Shown here piece by piece: positions 53,812-64,000 of a stretch of DNA of 64,000 bases; position 1 is the first letter of the stretch, and each line of letters opens with the position of its first letter. Origin of the DNA: Phragmites australis. Lineage: Eukaryota; Streptophyta; Magnoliopsida; Poales; Poaceae. The notes below the pieces were generated by a model. The model had not been told where the DNA came from, did not search any database, and worked only from the letters and a program-made list of their open reading frames with translations. A program made the translations under genes and the position numbers. The DNA lies in contig NC_084934.1 of assembly GCF_958298935.1 (NCBI RefSeq), positions 1,428,501 to 1,492,500 of the forward strand, written 5' to 3'.

Positions 53812-55355
53812 TAAGATTGACTCCAACAGAGTCCCTAAAACTGCCACAAAACACTGTAGAGGCCAAAATGCGGGGTGGAGGCGTCCGCAAACAACTCCAA
53901 CGGAAGCGGTATCGCGTTGAACAGGGTTGCGGGGAGGCGAGGGGCGTCGGCAAACTTGCGGCGCGATGCTGGTTCCGCATTGCTGTACGCGAGCGGAGTG
54001 GAGAGGAGCAACCGGTTCCCGCGGAGCGGCGGAAGTGGCACTGGCGAGCCCGTGCGGCGGCGACGGTGGAGCCTTCGGAGTCGGGCAGAAGCGAGGACCT
54101 GTGGAGAAGCCGGGAGAAGCCACATCTGCTCGCACGGCGGAGGAGGCGAGCGACGCAGATCCGGTGGCCGCACTGGAATCGTTGCCCCCGTCCATCTGCT
54201 CGGCGGCATTGAGGTCGTCCCCAAGGTGGTGGTAAGCATCCCACAGATCCCCTTCCTTCCGTCCCCCTGGTAGCGAGGTGTAGGCGGCGAGTCTGTTGCC
54301 ACCCGGTCCCCTTGGTAGCCGCGGCGTGGATGCGAGGTGTAGGTTCAGGTCTCAGCCGTCGCGATGCGTTCTCGTCCCCCCGTGGTACATCCATTAGCGT
54401 ACTGGGTACACCTCTGAGCGTCGACAAAATTGGATCTTGCATTCGTGCTGCTTGCCTATGCATTTGTGGATTGAACGGTAGTGGCAGGGGGCCATGGGAA
54501 ATAAAAACCAGTGTGTCTATGCTAGAAACGATTTGATGAGGCCTGTAGGTACTGACCAATCTCCTCTGGAATTGAATGTATGTGTATATGAACAATGTGT
54601 TTCATTGCAGCAAATGTTCAGATAGTTGGAATGGCTATGGTCTTTCTATGGCTTTATTTTTAGGAGATGCATCTCTGTCCAACAAAATGTAAGATTCTTT
54701 TCTGGCACGGTTGTTTTGATAGGATTGTTGTATGCCTTTTGCTTACACTATGCCACTTCGACTGAATCAGCACCAACTGAACCTAGATGTCCATGATCAC
54801 TGTATTCAAATCGTGCTGTAGTGTTTGTTCAGTTTGTAGGAATGGCAATTGAGCTTTGTATGACTGTAATTGAGCTATGGTCTTTGTATGGCTGGTAGGA
54901 TTGCTTGTCGGCAAAGTTTGGGTCCATAGGAATGTTGTTTGCCTAGGAGGGAAATTGTGCCAGTTGCTGTAATGTAGATGTGTGTAGACGGTTTGGTTAT
55001 GATAGGAAGCTGTAATGCATTGGAAGATCAATATAGTTGCCACATTGTCTTAGGTCATGAACTGGATGCCTTTAATTGTGTACATGTTTGAAGCAAATTT
55101 GGTTATGTCGAGCAAGCAACATGGTTCCTTTTTCCTAGGATGATAAACTGTCGTGTTTACCTGTTACCTTTAGTGGGGGCTTGGTTTTTTGCAAATAAGC
55201 CGCCAAATTAGTTGCTCATCAACCTGTACTGATCTTTGACAACGACATGTACATAACATATCCTTGGTTTGCAGTGAATATTAGTTTCTCAGTGTAGGCA
55301 TCCCTGTCCTTGGTTGTAGATGGACGCTGCTTCGCTTGCTGCTCTTGTCTAAAAA

Positions 55356-55706
55356 ATGCAGGACCATGTCCAACAAATGGCAGCCGAGTTGAAGAACGTG
55401 GTGATGGACAATTTGAGTACAGAGAACACCCCCGCTGATGTCGAGCTGAACCGAGCTCTGCTTCAGGTAGACAACATTGCGGGGGACTTGGAGCAGCTCG
55501 TGTTCCAAGTTGAAGATGCGTTGCGGACGGGAGGCGAGGGCAGACAAGTCTTGCCGGGCTGTAATGTAGAAGATGAAGGGTCCGGTTCACAGGACGTTGA
55601 CGACAATGACGTTGTTCCTGTGGATTGGAGCCCCGATGACCTTCTGTGCGGAGATTCAGTGGAGTCCATGTCTGTAGAATCCGATAGGTCTTGGCGTCTT
55701 CAGTGA
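55356..55706 (+). CDS. Acidic hypothetical protein within the Harbinger element
   Basis: A 116-residue open frame starting MQDHVQQMAAELKNVVMDNL. It is acidic and Asp/Glu/Val-rich, with an N-terminal amphipathic helix and heptad-like spacing (VELNRALLQVDNIAGDLEQL) that could form a coiled coil. It lies 190 bp upstream of the Myb/SANT-like gene on the same strand. The preceding DNA also reads MDAASLAALV in this frame, before a stop at about 55350. I do not recognise a family. It may be a separate small gene, an upstream exon of the Myb-like gene, or non-coding. Codon composition is gene-like. Confidence 0.4.
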   Translation: MQDHVQQMAAELKNVVMDNLSTENTPADVELNRALLQVDNIAGDLEQLVFQVEDALRTGGEGRQVLPGCNVEDEGSGSQDVDDNDVVPVDWSPDDLLCGDSVESMSVESDRSWRLQ

Positions 55707-55894
55707 AGTGCATCATGTATTCTATTGTAGGGTATGTGGTCGAGCATTGTTGAGTGTAGTGGTCGAACTAGTTGGTGGTTTGTACTCCGATACTCGAATC
55801 TACTGTTGGTTAACTTTGAATGGGTACTGTCTTTGTGAACTAATGGGCCGGGTTCTTGTAATTCATCGTGTTTGTCATGCATTGCAGGGACACT

Positions 55895-56923
55895 ATGGAG
55901 TACGCCCCATTTCTTCGGGGTGACGAAGATGAGATTCCTTGGGATGATGTTGTGCCGCCCACCCAGGACGACATCTTCGGGACACAGCCTCCTTTGGCAC
56001 AAGAGCAGCAACCTGAAGGACAGGAAGATGTACTAGCTGCAGGTGGTCGTGGAAGCAGTTACACCATCCAGGAGGACCTTCATCTTGTGAAGGCGTGGCT
56101 AAACATGAGTATGGATCCCGTGTTGGGGAGCAACCAGAGTATGGGGGCTTTCTGGCAGAGGATCGAGACATTTTTCCACGAGCACAAGGACTTCCATAGC
56201 ACCCGCAACAAGAAGTCTCTGCAGGGTAGGTGGACCTTCATCAACGGCATGGTGCAGCGGTTCTGCGGCCACTATGCTAAGGCCCTCCGTAATAGGAGGA
56301 GTGGGATGACGGAGCCAGACACGGTAAGCAACATTAATGTGCTTCGTGTACGTTCTCGGCAGTGAATGCGTCGAATAACTACGGACTTGTTCCCTTTTCA
56401 GATTGCGACGGCATGTCAGATGTTCCAATCAGTGGAAAAGAAGGAGTTCACGTTGCTACGTTGCTGGGTGGAGTTGCGTCATCATCCCAAATGGCAATCG
56501 GAGGCCTCTCGCAAGAAGCAGAAGACGTCGTTGGTGGGAAGCCCGGCATCTACGCAGCACGGGGAGTCTTCTCCCGGCGTCAACGAAGGGGACGGTCCAG
56601 CTGCCACTCCTACCAGTGCTACCACACGGCAGAAGCGGCCAGCAGGCCGCAACAAGGCCAAGGAGCTCGCTCACGGTTCGTCTTCGTCGAACTCGGCCTC
56701 AACACCCGTGCTAGAGATGTTTGACCGCCAAATTTCCATGAAGGAGAAACTTGAGAAGGAACGAGCTGAGCGATTTGCTGAGATGCTTAGAATTGAGCAG
56801 CAGAGGTTACGCCTTGAGGAGGAGCGTGTGCAACTGGAAAAGGTCAAGGAGGAGAGGGAGAAGATCAAGGAGGAGAGGGAGATAATGAACATGGACATTT
56901 CGCAGATGGATGAGGACCAGTAG
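55895..56923 (+). CDS. Myb/SANT-like protein, PIF/Harbinger ORF1
   Basis: Two exons, 55895-56323 and 56402-56923, with a 78-bp GT-AG intron (ACG/GTAAGC, TTTTCAG/ATTGCG) joining in frame to give 316 residues. The ATG at 55895 follows an acceptor-like ATTGCAG. Residues about 1-45 are acidic. The trihelix/SANT-like region follows with YTIQEDLHLVKAWLNMSMDP, FWQRIETFFHEHKDF and KSLQGRWTFINGMVQRFCGH. This is the ORF1 partner that binds DNA and the transposase in plant PIF/Harbinger elements. It is also the source of many host proteins annotated as glutathione S-transferase T3-like or NAM-associated. Then come a Ser/Thr-rich linker and a long charged C-terminal coiled coil (KEKLEKERAERFAEMLRIEQ to REIMNM). 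No stops, so it may still be expressed. Confidence 0.85.
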
Positions 56924-57195
56924 GCATACTACAAGAGCCTGCGCCAAAGCATTATTGCTGCTCGCCGTGCTGCATCTGCCCCTTGAAGCTTGCCGGCCAA
57001 TATCAAGACATGTTTATTGATTAAGTACTGTAATTTGCAGGTTCCTGTATTCTTTGAGTTCAGAAAATTTTCAGCTATGTGCAACATTTTCTTCATTTCC
57101 ATAGTACCTTTGAACTTCAAGTAATTGAACTGCAGACTTGTTTGATACATGTTCTTCGGTTCCACTGCATACAGGTGAGTAATGTCAATGTTTTC

Positions 57196-57961
57196 CTACT
57201 GTTTAATGTACACCAAGCTATGGTTTCTACAACTATCAGCATTGCTCTTGCCCTGGAGGTCTGCATCTATTTCTGGAACTGGTTGAAGTTGCAAGGTTGC
57301 AGCCTCTGTGTGCAGGGATGATGCGCCTGGATGATGTGCAGGGATGCTTGCCTGGATGATGTACTCGTCATTGAACACCTCGACGATAGCACGCATGAAC
57401 CGCCTCATGCTCTCAATGATGGTGCTCTCCCCTAGCCGGAGGCACTCGTCGAGAGAATCTGCAGGAGAATCGTATGCTAACATACGGAAAGCCGCAGTTA
57501 CTTTTTGCAAGGATGACAGCCCAAGCTCTCCTGCAGCGTTCCTCCTTTGCTGGAACCACGGGTCATGGTCCTCAACCTCCTTCACAATCTTGCAGTAGAG
57601 GTCACGTTTCATCCTGAACCTGCACGACAACCGACCATTACTACTTCACACACCGTAGGTACGTACCACTTCGAAATGGAAACCCCAATGTACAATGTTA
57701 CCTGTGACGAAATATGTAGTCGGGGTACACCGAGGAGTCTGCAAAGTAGTCGTTGTACAACCGATTGTGGCCCTCCATCCGATTCCTGTGTATGCGTCGG
57801 TGGCCGGGGACGGACCCGCCCCACGGCCCTCGGCGAGAAGCTTCGACGTCCGCATGCCATGCGGTAAGAGTTGCTAGGACCAAATCGTCTTCCTCATCGG
57901 AAGAATCATTGGAGAAACACAACTCTCTCATGTACTGCTTCCAGGCTGCACGAGGATCCAT
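57196..57961 (-). pseudogene. Truncated PIF/Harbinger transposase
   Basis: Exon 1 is 57961-57702 and exon 2 is 57619-57196, joined by a clean GT-AG intron (CACAG/GTAACA, GTGCAG/GTTCAG) into a frame of 227 residues. The N-terminus is acidic (DSSDEEDDLVL). GGSVPGHRRIHRNRMEGHNR, LYNDYFADSSVYPDYIFRHR and FRMKRDLYCKIVKEVEDHDP follow, then LGLSSLQKVTAAFRMLAYDS and CLRLGESTIIESMRRFMRAI. These are the conserved N-terminal helices of plant Harbinger transposases. After VFNDEYIIQASIP the sequence leaves the family, so the whole DDE catalytic domain is missing. A deletion inside the element explains this. Confidence 0.82.
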
Positions 57962-58474
57962 TTCGTGGCTTGCAAATGAGAGGTCCTCTTACTCCTATAT
58001 GTAGTGTCTGGCCGAACCTTCCGAAGGAAGACACTGCTTAGCCTTCCCCTACAAGCCACTACTTCGGAGGCTTTGGCCGCAAGCTGGCTTGTTCCTTGTT
58101 TTGCAAGCTTCCTTCTAGTGCAAGACACCACAATTGATGTTGTTGCAAACAATGTCAGCGTACTGCTTATTTACGGGTCTAAAATTGTAAACACCCAAAA
58201 ATTACCGACCACATTTACATGTACACCATGACAAATTAAATTATTTCGTACCAATAACGTTAGACCGAAGCAGAACCAATGAAACGGGATGCTGCGACGG
58301 TGGTTATGTCGGTTGGACGTAAAATATTTTAATATAGGAAAGAGAAGATAGAGGATGAAACAAGGAGATTCTGTTGGAGATGAAGGGAATGAGGGATGCT
58401 GCAATAGTGATAGGGGATGCTATAATAGTATTTTAGATGACGAAATTTTAAAGATTCTGTTGGAGATGGCCTAA

Positions 58475-59489
58475 AGCTTACCAAGCTACAGACCAAAATC
58501 AAAAGATTGAAATGTGTAAGCTAAATAAATCATGTTACAGTAAAAGGGTTTCTCGGTGACTGCAGAGGGCTGGAAGTTTGAATAGCCTTACAATCAATTA
58601 TTTATTGCCAATGGCATCATTAATTTGATTTTTTGCCTTCTCGCAGAAAAGGATAATTGACTTCGTGCTCAAGTGGCCAAGTCGCGTGATAATATAGGAT
58701 TTGAACATTGGTGATAATGACTACAATATGTATAAATGTTGCAAGTAATATAAAGATTTGGATTACTGTCTTTGTCATAATGTTTAAGAGTTTGAATGTA
58801 GTTAGATCACCGTGTTTTTTTATGCCAGTATTGAAGACGTAGATAGAAGAAGTATAGTACCTTAATTATCAATTTTCCCTATACTTATATCTATTTCTTA
58901 AAAAAGCAAATTATATTATAGAAGCAGAATAGTTTGAACGAATAAAGACATATTTATGCCAGAAATTTCGTAAATCAAATTTCTGCACTCATAGGGGACC
59001 CAAGCTGTTAAGGCAAGATGACATTGCTGTCCTATCCTCTGTTCCGAGGACGTCCCAATCATAACACGAATTCAAATGGAAAAAGTTCAACTCGTGGATT
59101 TTGCTTACTCAGCATGCAGGCAGGCGTCGGCAGGGAGGCGCACTTCGGTGGGGAGGTGGAGGAGGCCCGGCGGCTCGTCGGGACGAGGAGGAAGCACGGA
59201 AGAGAGGGTGTTGATGGCAGCTGGGTGCTCGGAGGCGGCTTGGGGGCGACGGTGGAGGGCTCGGGGGCGACGACGGTGCTCTGAGTGCGGTGGGGCTCCG
59301 ACGGCGACGGGGACCCGAGGACATCGAGGCTCTGAGTGCGGCGGAGGGGGCGTCATCGGTGGGGGCGGCGACGGGCTCGGGGGCGACAGCGGTGGTGAAC
59401 CGGAGGTCTGGCGCTCGGAGGCGGCTCGGGGAGGAGGAGGTTGGAAGCGCGGCTCGAGGAGTTAGGGCTAGGACTTAGAAAAAATGACA
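58475..59489. other. AT-rich stretch followed by a GC-rich island
   Basis: 58475-59000 is AT-rich with nothing recognised. 59100-59470 is GC-rich (GGCGGCTCG-type words). Its frames on either strand are Gly/Ala/Arg strings without a family match. The island lies beside CACTA subterminal repeats and may be captured GC-rich exon sequence, as seen in the other CACTA copies. Confidence 0.4.
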
Positions 59490-59517
59490 CGGGGAGGCAG
59501 CCTATATATAGTTAAAT

Positions 59518-59740
59518 GGTCATAGGTGACGGGTGAAAAATGTCACCCATCACTTATGATCTTCACCCGTCACTTATAATAACTCATAGGTGACGGATGA
59601 ACAATATCACCCGTCACCTATGACTAATCAGTGAGCGGTGAAGAAAGTCATAGATGATAGGTAAATAGTATCACCCGTCACTTATCACTTGTAATAAGTG
59701 AGGGGTGAATATTATCACCCGTCACCTATCACTTTGACAG
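59518..59740. repeat. CACTA subterminal repeats of copy 3
   Basis: Alternating TAGGTGACGGGTGA and TCACCCGTCACTTAT words, repeated roughly every 20-30 bp. Adjacent opposite copies can pair. Typical of a CACTA end, but with a motif unlike those of copies 1 and 2. Confidence 0.75.
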
Positions 59741-60034
59741 AAATCTTTCAAATTTAAATTCATAACTTGTTATGTAAGCAAACACTTAATATATAGAATT
59801 TGACACTTAATTCGAATTCAAATAACTTGAAACCTAAAATTTCTCAAATTCAAATTCATTACTTTTTATATGTAATTTGACACTTAGTTCAAATTCAAAT
59901 TTGACGTTAATATTATAAATTTGATATTAATATTACAAATTTGACATTAATATTACAAAGCTGACATTAGTATTACAAATTTAATATATACAAATTCAAA
60001 TTTGACATTAATATTACAAATTTGACAATCAAAT

Positions 60035-60965
60035 TCAAATTTGTCGTTTTCGTGCTTTCTTGACATGGATCCCTTCGTTATGGTCCGAGCGCAGGTATAG
60101 AGTTTTCTCGGTCGGCGAAAGGCGTGGCACGATTGCAGTAGCAAAAGGGGGGACTTCATCGAATTTATTGAACTCCCCATCATCAACGACATTTGCAACC
60201 CCGACGATGCGTCTTTTCCCAGTGAGATCCACATAACATTTCTTTTTTGTTGTGTCAGTCACATAAAAGACTTAGCGAACATCTTTAGCGAGTACGAAGT
60301 GTTCAGACTTGTATCCGACATGTTTGAGATCAACACTAGTGAATCCATACTTGTCATTAGTGACGCCCTTTGCCCCATATACCAGATGGTACTGAAATAG
60401 GGCTACCTTGAATCCCAAATAGTTCAGCTCCTAGATCTACTCTATTTGACCGTAGTATGTACCCCTCTGCATGTCGTTGTCATAAGCATCTAATAGACAC
60501 CACTGTTCTGGTATATACTCTTCTCATCTTGGGCAATTGTGTAAAATATGTATCCATTTATATCATACCCTTGATATGTCACAATTGTGTATATAAGGCC
60601 TGATGCTAGTTTTTTTTTATCATAGCACTTGTAGTAGTACTCGATTGTCTGATTCGATCTTTGAACCAAGTGGTGAACCTTTGCATATGTTGCCTCGCAA
60701 CCCAAGCTTCGGTCTGCCCTGGATTCTCTTCAAGTAGCATCTGTTTGTGCTCATTGACATATGGGCACACATCGCTCATTTGTTGCAGCACAAGGAAATG
60801 AGCATAGTCGTATGCCTTGGGATAATGAGTTATTGCCATCTTCCCCAGAACCCCTACACCTGCGAGCCTCCCCTCATGACGAGACTTAGGCATACCAATT
60901 GGGTTATTTGGGTCAATGTAATCAACAGACCACTCCAATGCCACCTCCGTCGCGTAACCCTGCAA
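60035..60965 (-). pseudogene. CACTA TNP2-type transposase C-terminal relic
   Basis: Minus-strand frames read VALEWSVDYIDPNNPIGMPK and SRHEGRLAGVGVLG, then FLVLQQMSDVCPYVNEHKQM and ARQHMQRFTTWFKDRI (60965-60640). Next comes SGLIYTIVTYQGYDINGYIF (about 60590), and finally YVDLTGKRRIVGVANVVDDG with FDEVPPF (60240-60150). These are the DUF4218-end and DUF4216 blocks that form the C-terminal part of plant CACTA TNP2 transposases. The three segments are in different frames with stops between. The catalytic Transposase_21 region is not present. Confidence 0.8.
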
Positions 60966-61015
60966 AATACATCCCTTAACAAATGCTCGATTACTTACAT
61001 ACGACTTGATAACGC

Positions 61016-62739
61016 TGTAGTGAAAATGGACCTATTAGGCCATGATTGTGATTTTGGTAATTAATGAAAATATAGTCATTGGGACTAACATGTTTGTCAA
61101 GAATATATGTTAGTAGGTCTCATGGATGCAATACATGAAAAAGCCACCGTAGCCGGGACAAAGTTGAACTGAATTGGAGAAGTCCCAGGAAGATTTGCCT
61201 TACCAGATGGTCTGGTGCTCTGGAGGGTTGAACTCACCGGAGCATATCTGACAAAGGGGGAGAGAGGGCTGAAGACCTCACCAGATGGTCCGGTGTTTGA
61301 GCAGAGTGCTCACTGGAGCATTCTTTCCAGAGAGGATGCATCTGTGGAAGAAGGATGAAGCCATCGGATAGTCCGATGATCGTGTTGTGCACACCGGAGT
61401 GTTTATGCCCAGAAGGCATAATGGAACACCCCATCGGATAGGCCGGTGAATGGAGGAGGACACACATCAGACAATGAACAATGCAAAGGGACAGAAGGAG
61501 TTCAACACACTGGAAGGTCCGGTGTATCTGTTGTACACATCGGAGGCTTGACATCGGACTAATTTACACAGCGAGGGTGTCAAGTGTTGAAGAACGAAGT
61601 TCAAGGCACCGGATGGTCCGGTGATGGATGCTGTGTACACCGGAGTATTATTTCTAGAGAGGGTTAAATTGGCGCGGTTGGCTGAAGTCAAGTCACCGGA
61701 TAGTCCGGTGATGAAGAGATGTGCACCGGAGTAAGCACTGGAGCAATTTACATAGAGAAGCTACAGTTGGCTCGGATGCTAAGTATATACTCACCGGATA
61801 GTCCGATGATGGATATAAAGTATACATCGGAGTGTCCGGTGTTCGCAGAGGCTTGAGTGGAGGTTCCAATGGCTAGTTTGTGAGAGTGTACTCACTGGAT
61901 GATCCGGTGTTAGTACTATTGTTCTCACCGGATCATCCGGTGTTAACAACTTTTCTGAACCGTTGGGTTAACAGCTAGTACGCGGGTTTAAGGCTATAAA
62001 TACCCCTCCACTCAGTCATTTGAGGTTGCTGGAGTCGAGAGAAGTTCATATACACCTGAGAAGACATCCAAGCCACCGAAGTGCTTAAAGTGATCATCCA
62101 AGGCGATTAAGCACACCATTAGAGAGTGATTAGTGCTTATAGGCCTAGAGAGTGTGTTGCTTGGTGATTGCTGCCTAGAAAGTGTATCAAGGAGTGATCC
62201 AAGCTTGTACCGCTTGATACGCCGGCACCTTGGAGTCTTGGTGACTCGCCGGCAAACTTACTGACCCTCCGAATTGATGTGGAGTGGCGACAAGGTGATT
62301 GTGCGGGGACGCAGAGACCCTTACCTTTGTGGCTCAAGCTCCGAAGTGATCACGATGGCAAGGTACCGGAAGAGAGGCTTGTGGTGAGGCCTTGCCTTGG
62401 TGGCTTGGCGGCTCATCCGGGTTGAGGCTTTATCTATGTGACTTGGTGCCGACCGGGAGCATATCTTTTGCGGAGCTCCAACGTGGACTAGGGGTGGCAT
62501 TTATGCCATCGATACCATGGGATAAAAACTCTTGTGCCAAGTTTGCTCTCTCTACCTTATTTATGTTTCCGTATTTACATTTTTGCAATTTACCTTCCTA
62601 GATAGGTTGCAATTTCTTTTGGTTGGTATAGTAAACACACTAGATAAACCTAGAGTACATTTAGATAGAAATTGATATAGATTTATCTTGTGGAGTTTTT
62701 GGAGCCGAATAGATTCTAAGTGTCCTAATTCACCCCCCT
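61016..62739 (+). mobile_element. Copia-type LTR inserted in CACTA copy 3
   Basis: Starts TGTAGTGAAAATGGACC and follows the LTR at 43921 throughout: GTCAAGAATATATGTTAGTA, the CCGG palindrome array (61200-61960), GGCTATAAATACCCC at about 61992, and GATAAACCTAGAGTACATTT near the end. It breaks off at CACCCCCCT, about 27 bp short of the expected terminus, where a gypsy-type LTR begins. The 5-bp flank at the left is AACGC; the matching right copy is not in the window. Whether it is a solo LTR or part of a full element cannot be decided here. Confidence 0.85.
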
Positions 62740-64000
62740 TGTAAGACCCCCCGTTACTGGGATCTCCTGTGCCTTCAGTATTAGTCCCTGGATTACGTAG
62801 CTGATATGCACAGTATAACAGTCATAGTATCACAGTCAAACTTCGTACATAGGTAATATTGTTCAGAGTACAAAAGGTTTACAACCCATACTGTATATTA
62901 CAAACTTGGCCTAGCGGCCATCAAAATACACAGCGGAACAAAAGCCCAAGCCACAAGCAGCGAGGGTGCGAACGCGACTTTAGAGACTACTCTTCATCCC
63001 CGGCTTCACCTCCGGTGAAGTCGGCATCGGCTTCTTCATCTGGATGACAGCAAGAGTGAGTACAAAAGATACTCAACAAGCCCTATACTACTTCAAAGTG
63101 TTGATAGATGCATAAATGGGTATTTCAAGAGCAAGGCTTTACGGTTTTAGTTTTAGCGTAAAGCAGTTTTATGTAGGTGGTCAGTGGTATTATCTGCTAA
63201 TGACTTTTGAAATAGTTAAAGTAGTTCAAAAACCAGTAACAAGCTGTATCTAGGGTTCCTTGGTCCTGGGAGGGGTTACACCTCACTCCACAGTCCCTAT
63301 TATCACATCTGGTGTATCTCTAGTACCACACAGCTTCTGGTGGATCGAGCCAGGAACCTCTTCACACGGACATCTATTCCACACACTCACTCATTAAGAC
63401 ACACGCACCCGGAGTCTATTCAAGCGTGACCATACCTTTGCATGTCCATGATTATGGACACGGCTATTCGAATAGATTTACACTCTGCAGATGTTGTACA
63501 GCTTTACCCACGCGATATGCTCAGCCTCCAACCGTAGCTAGCAGAGGAGCGAATCATACCGAGACCCTTCAAACACCTTTCCTGCTGGGCTTTTCCATGA
63601 GACACGCCAAGTACCAGAGCTGCATGTTCCGAAGGCCAGCATCCCTTTTTAAGCCTAAGCCGGTCCCTGAAACCTCCAAACAGTGGGACAGATGGACTAT
63701 TGGCTGCTCGCTGCTCTCAGCCTCCTGGTATGATGCCCAATTCAGTTCGGTGAAGGAGCAGTCAAGTTCTGCCCATACAGGACGCATGGTTGCACGAGGT
63801 GGCTAAGCAGAACGGCGCAAGACTCGGTCCTTAAGCGGCCGGGTCAGGCATCTACATTGGCAATGAATACCCATAGGTAACTCAAGCCCCCCAAGAGCAT
63901 CCTCCCCGGAGGACCACTCTACCTGCCCGTGCCAAAACAGTTTTCACCCATTTTTACACATCTCCCACCATATCCCACATGACATCAAGGATTTCACAAC
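62740..64000. mobile_element. Gypsy-type LTR start, running off the window
   Basis: Begins TGTAAGACCCCCCGTTACTG, an end typical of large grass Ty3/gypsy LTRs (compare TGTAATACC at 2086). It interrupts the preceding LTR precisely at its CACCCCCCT tail. Later words such as GACAGCAAGAGTGAGTAC and ACTCAACAAGCCCTA (63045-63090) are familiar from such LTRs. No coding domain is present, so the superfamily is inferred. The right end lies beyond 64000. Confidence 0.55.

Larger units (their letters stand above)
53815..58471. mobile_element. PIF/Harbinger-type transposon with both genes, transposase truncated
   Basis: The left end GATTGACTCCAACAGAGTCC and the inverse of the right end GGCCATCTCCAACAGAATCT are terminal inverted repeats. 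TAA flanks both sides (53812-53814 and 58472-58474), the 3-bp duplication typical of this superfamily. The element carries its two characteristic genes in opposite orientation: a Myb/SANT-like gene (55895-56923, +) and a transposase (57961-57196, -). Their 3' ends converge near 57000-57200. The left 500 bp is a CpG-rich leader. The transposase lacks its catalytic part, so the element is probably not autonomous. Confidence 0.88.
59490..61015 (-). mobile_element. Partial autonomous-type CACTA element (copy 3)
   Basis: The left part (59518-59740) has about ten GTCACCTATGA / AGTGACGGGTGA-type motifs in both orientations, a different subterminal repeat family from the GCCGAGTG copies. Next to it, on the minus strand, are relics of a TNP2-type transposase (60965-60035). 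The element is interrupted at 61016 by an LTR insertion, and its 5' part lies beyond the window or is lost. The terminal CACTA was not identified. Confidence 0.65.

Noticed and set aside
53777..54595. 272-codon open frame on the minus strand and overlapping plus-strand frames
   Set aside because: It lies in the CpG-rich leader of the Harbinger element, is Arg/Pro/Ser-rich and matches no family. Several frames on both strands are open simultaneously, as expected from composition.
1..64000. tRNA, rRNA and microRNA genes
   Set aside because: No tRNA A/B-box pairs with a foldable cloverleaf and no rRNA words were seen. The long hairpins found are transposons. A tRNAscan-SE and a small-RNA search would be decisive.

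Overview
This is plant nuclear DNA, almost certainly from a grass (Poaceae). Evidence: introns with GT/AG borders, grass-type GC-rich first exons, and a transposon load typical of grasses. That load includes CACTA elements with TTTGCCGAGTG subterminal repeats, Tourist- and Stowaway-like MITEs, PIF/Harbinger, MULE and hAT elements, Sirevirus and other Ty1/copia pieces, and Ty3/gypsy LTRs with TGTAATACC or TGTAAGACC ends. The repeat mix suggests a panicoid, but the sequence alone does not fix the species. I saw no bacterial, organellar, CRISPR, rRNA or tRNA features.

Only two host genes look functional. One is a single-exon DUF4228/PADRE gene on the minus strand (12909-13466) with a TATA box and an N-myristoylation-type start. 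The other is a five-exon organellar RNA-editing factor of the MORF/RIP (DAG-like) family on the plus strand (37435-40253). Its exons join in frame to give 263 residues.

Layout. 1-2043: partial CACTA element, minus orientation, with a GGC-rich left part. 2044-4313: 3' tail and LTR of a gypsy element. 4324-5428: broken F-box-type gene. 5440-8192: non-coding, with one MITE. 8193-9923: copia relic (-). 9930-11678: Sirevirus gag-pol relic (+). 11690-14588: DUF4228 gene and flanks. 14592-18873: complete CACTA element with an exact CGT target duplication, carrying an intron-containing F-box-type gene copy. 18923-19894: hAT-like element. 20790-24428: copia LTR pieces, one inverted, around a gag-only internal region. 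24500-30770: scattered host-gene fragments (GRF zinc finger, RuvB-like 2, fibrillin/PAP, coiled coil) with a solo LTR and a Stowaway-like MITE. 31008-33936: MULE transposase pseudogene (-). 34226-35390: unclassified inverted-repeat element. 35473-36755: fold-back MULE-like element with an exact 9-bp duplication and a small hAT-like element in its loop. 36778-37362: Harbinger-type element ending 72 bp before the MORF start codon. 40870-48373: copia relic (-) interrupted by a solo LTR with exact ACCAC duplications. 48374-50150: GC-rich non-coding DNA and a Tourist-like MITE. 50160-52063: En/Spm-type CACTA ORF relic (-). 53815-58471: near-complete PIF/Harbinger element with an intact two-exon Myb/SANT-like gene and a truncated transposase. 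59490-61015: third CACTA relic (TNP2). 61016-62739: LTR inserted in it. 62740-64000: gypsy-type LTR that cuts that LTR and runs off the window.

The genes do not form a pathway. The window records nested insertion, deletion to solo LTRs, and repeated transduction of host exons. The most interesting items are the gene-carrying CACTA, a 216-nt reading frame repeated at about 500-bp spacing inside two CACTA copies, the cluster of gene fragments at 24.5-30.8 kb, and the transposon forming the immediate upstream region of the MORF gene.
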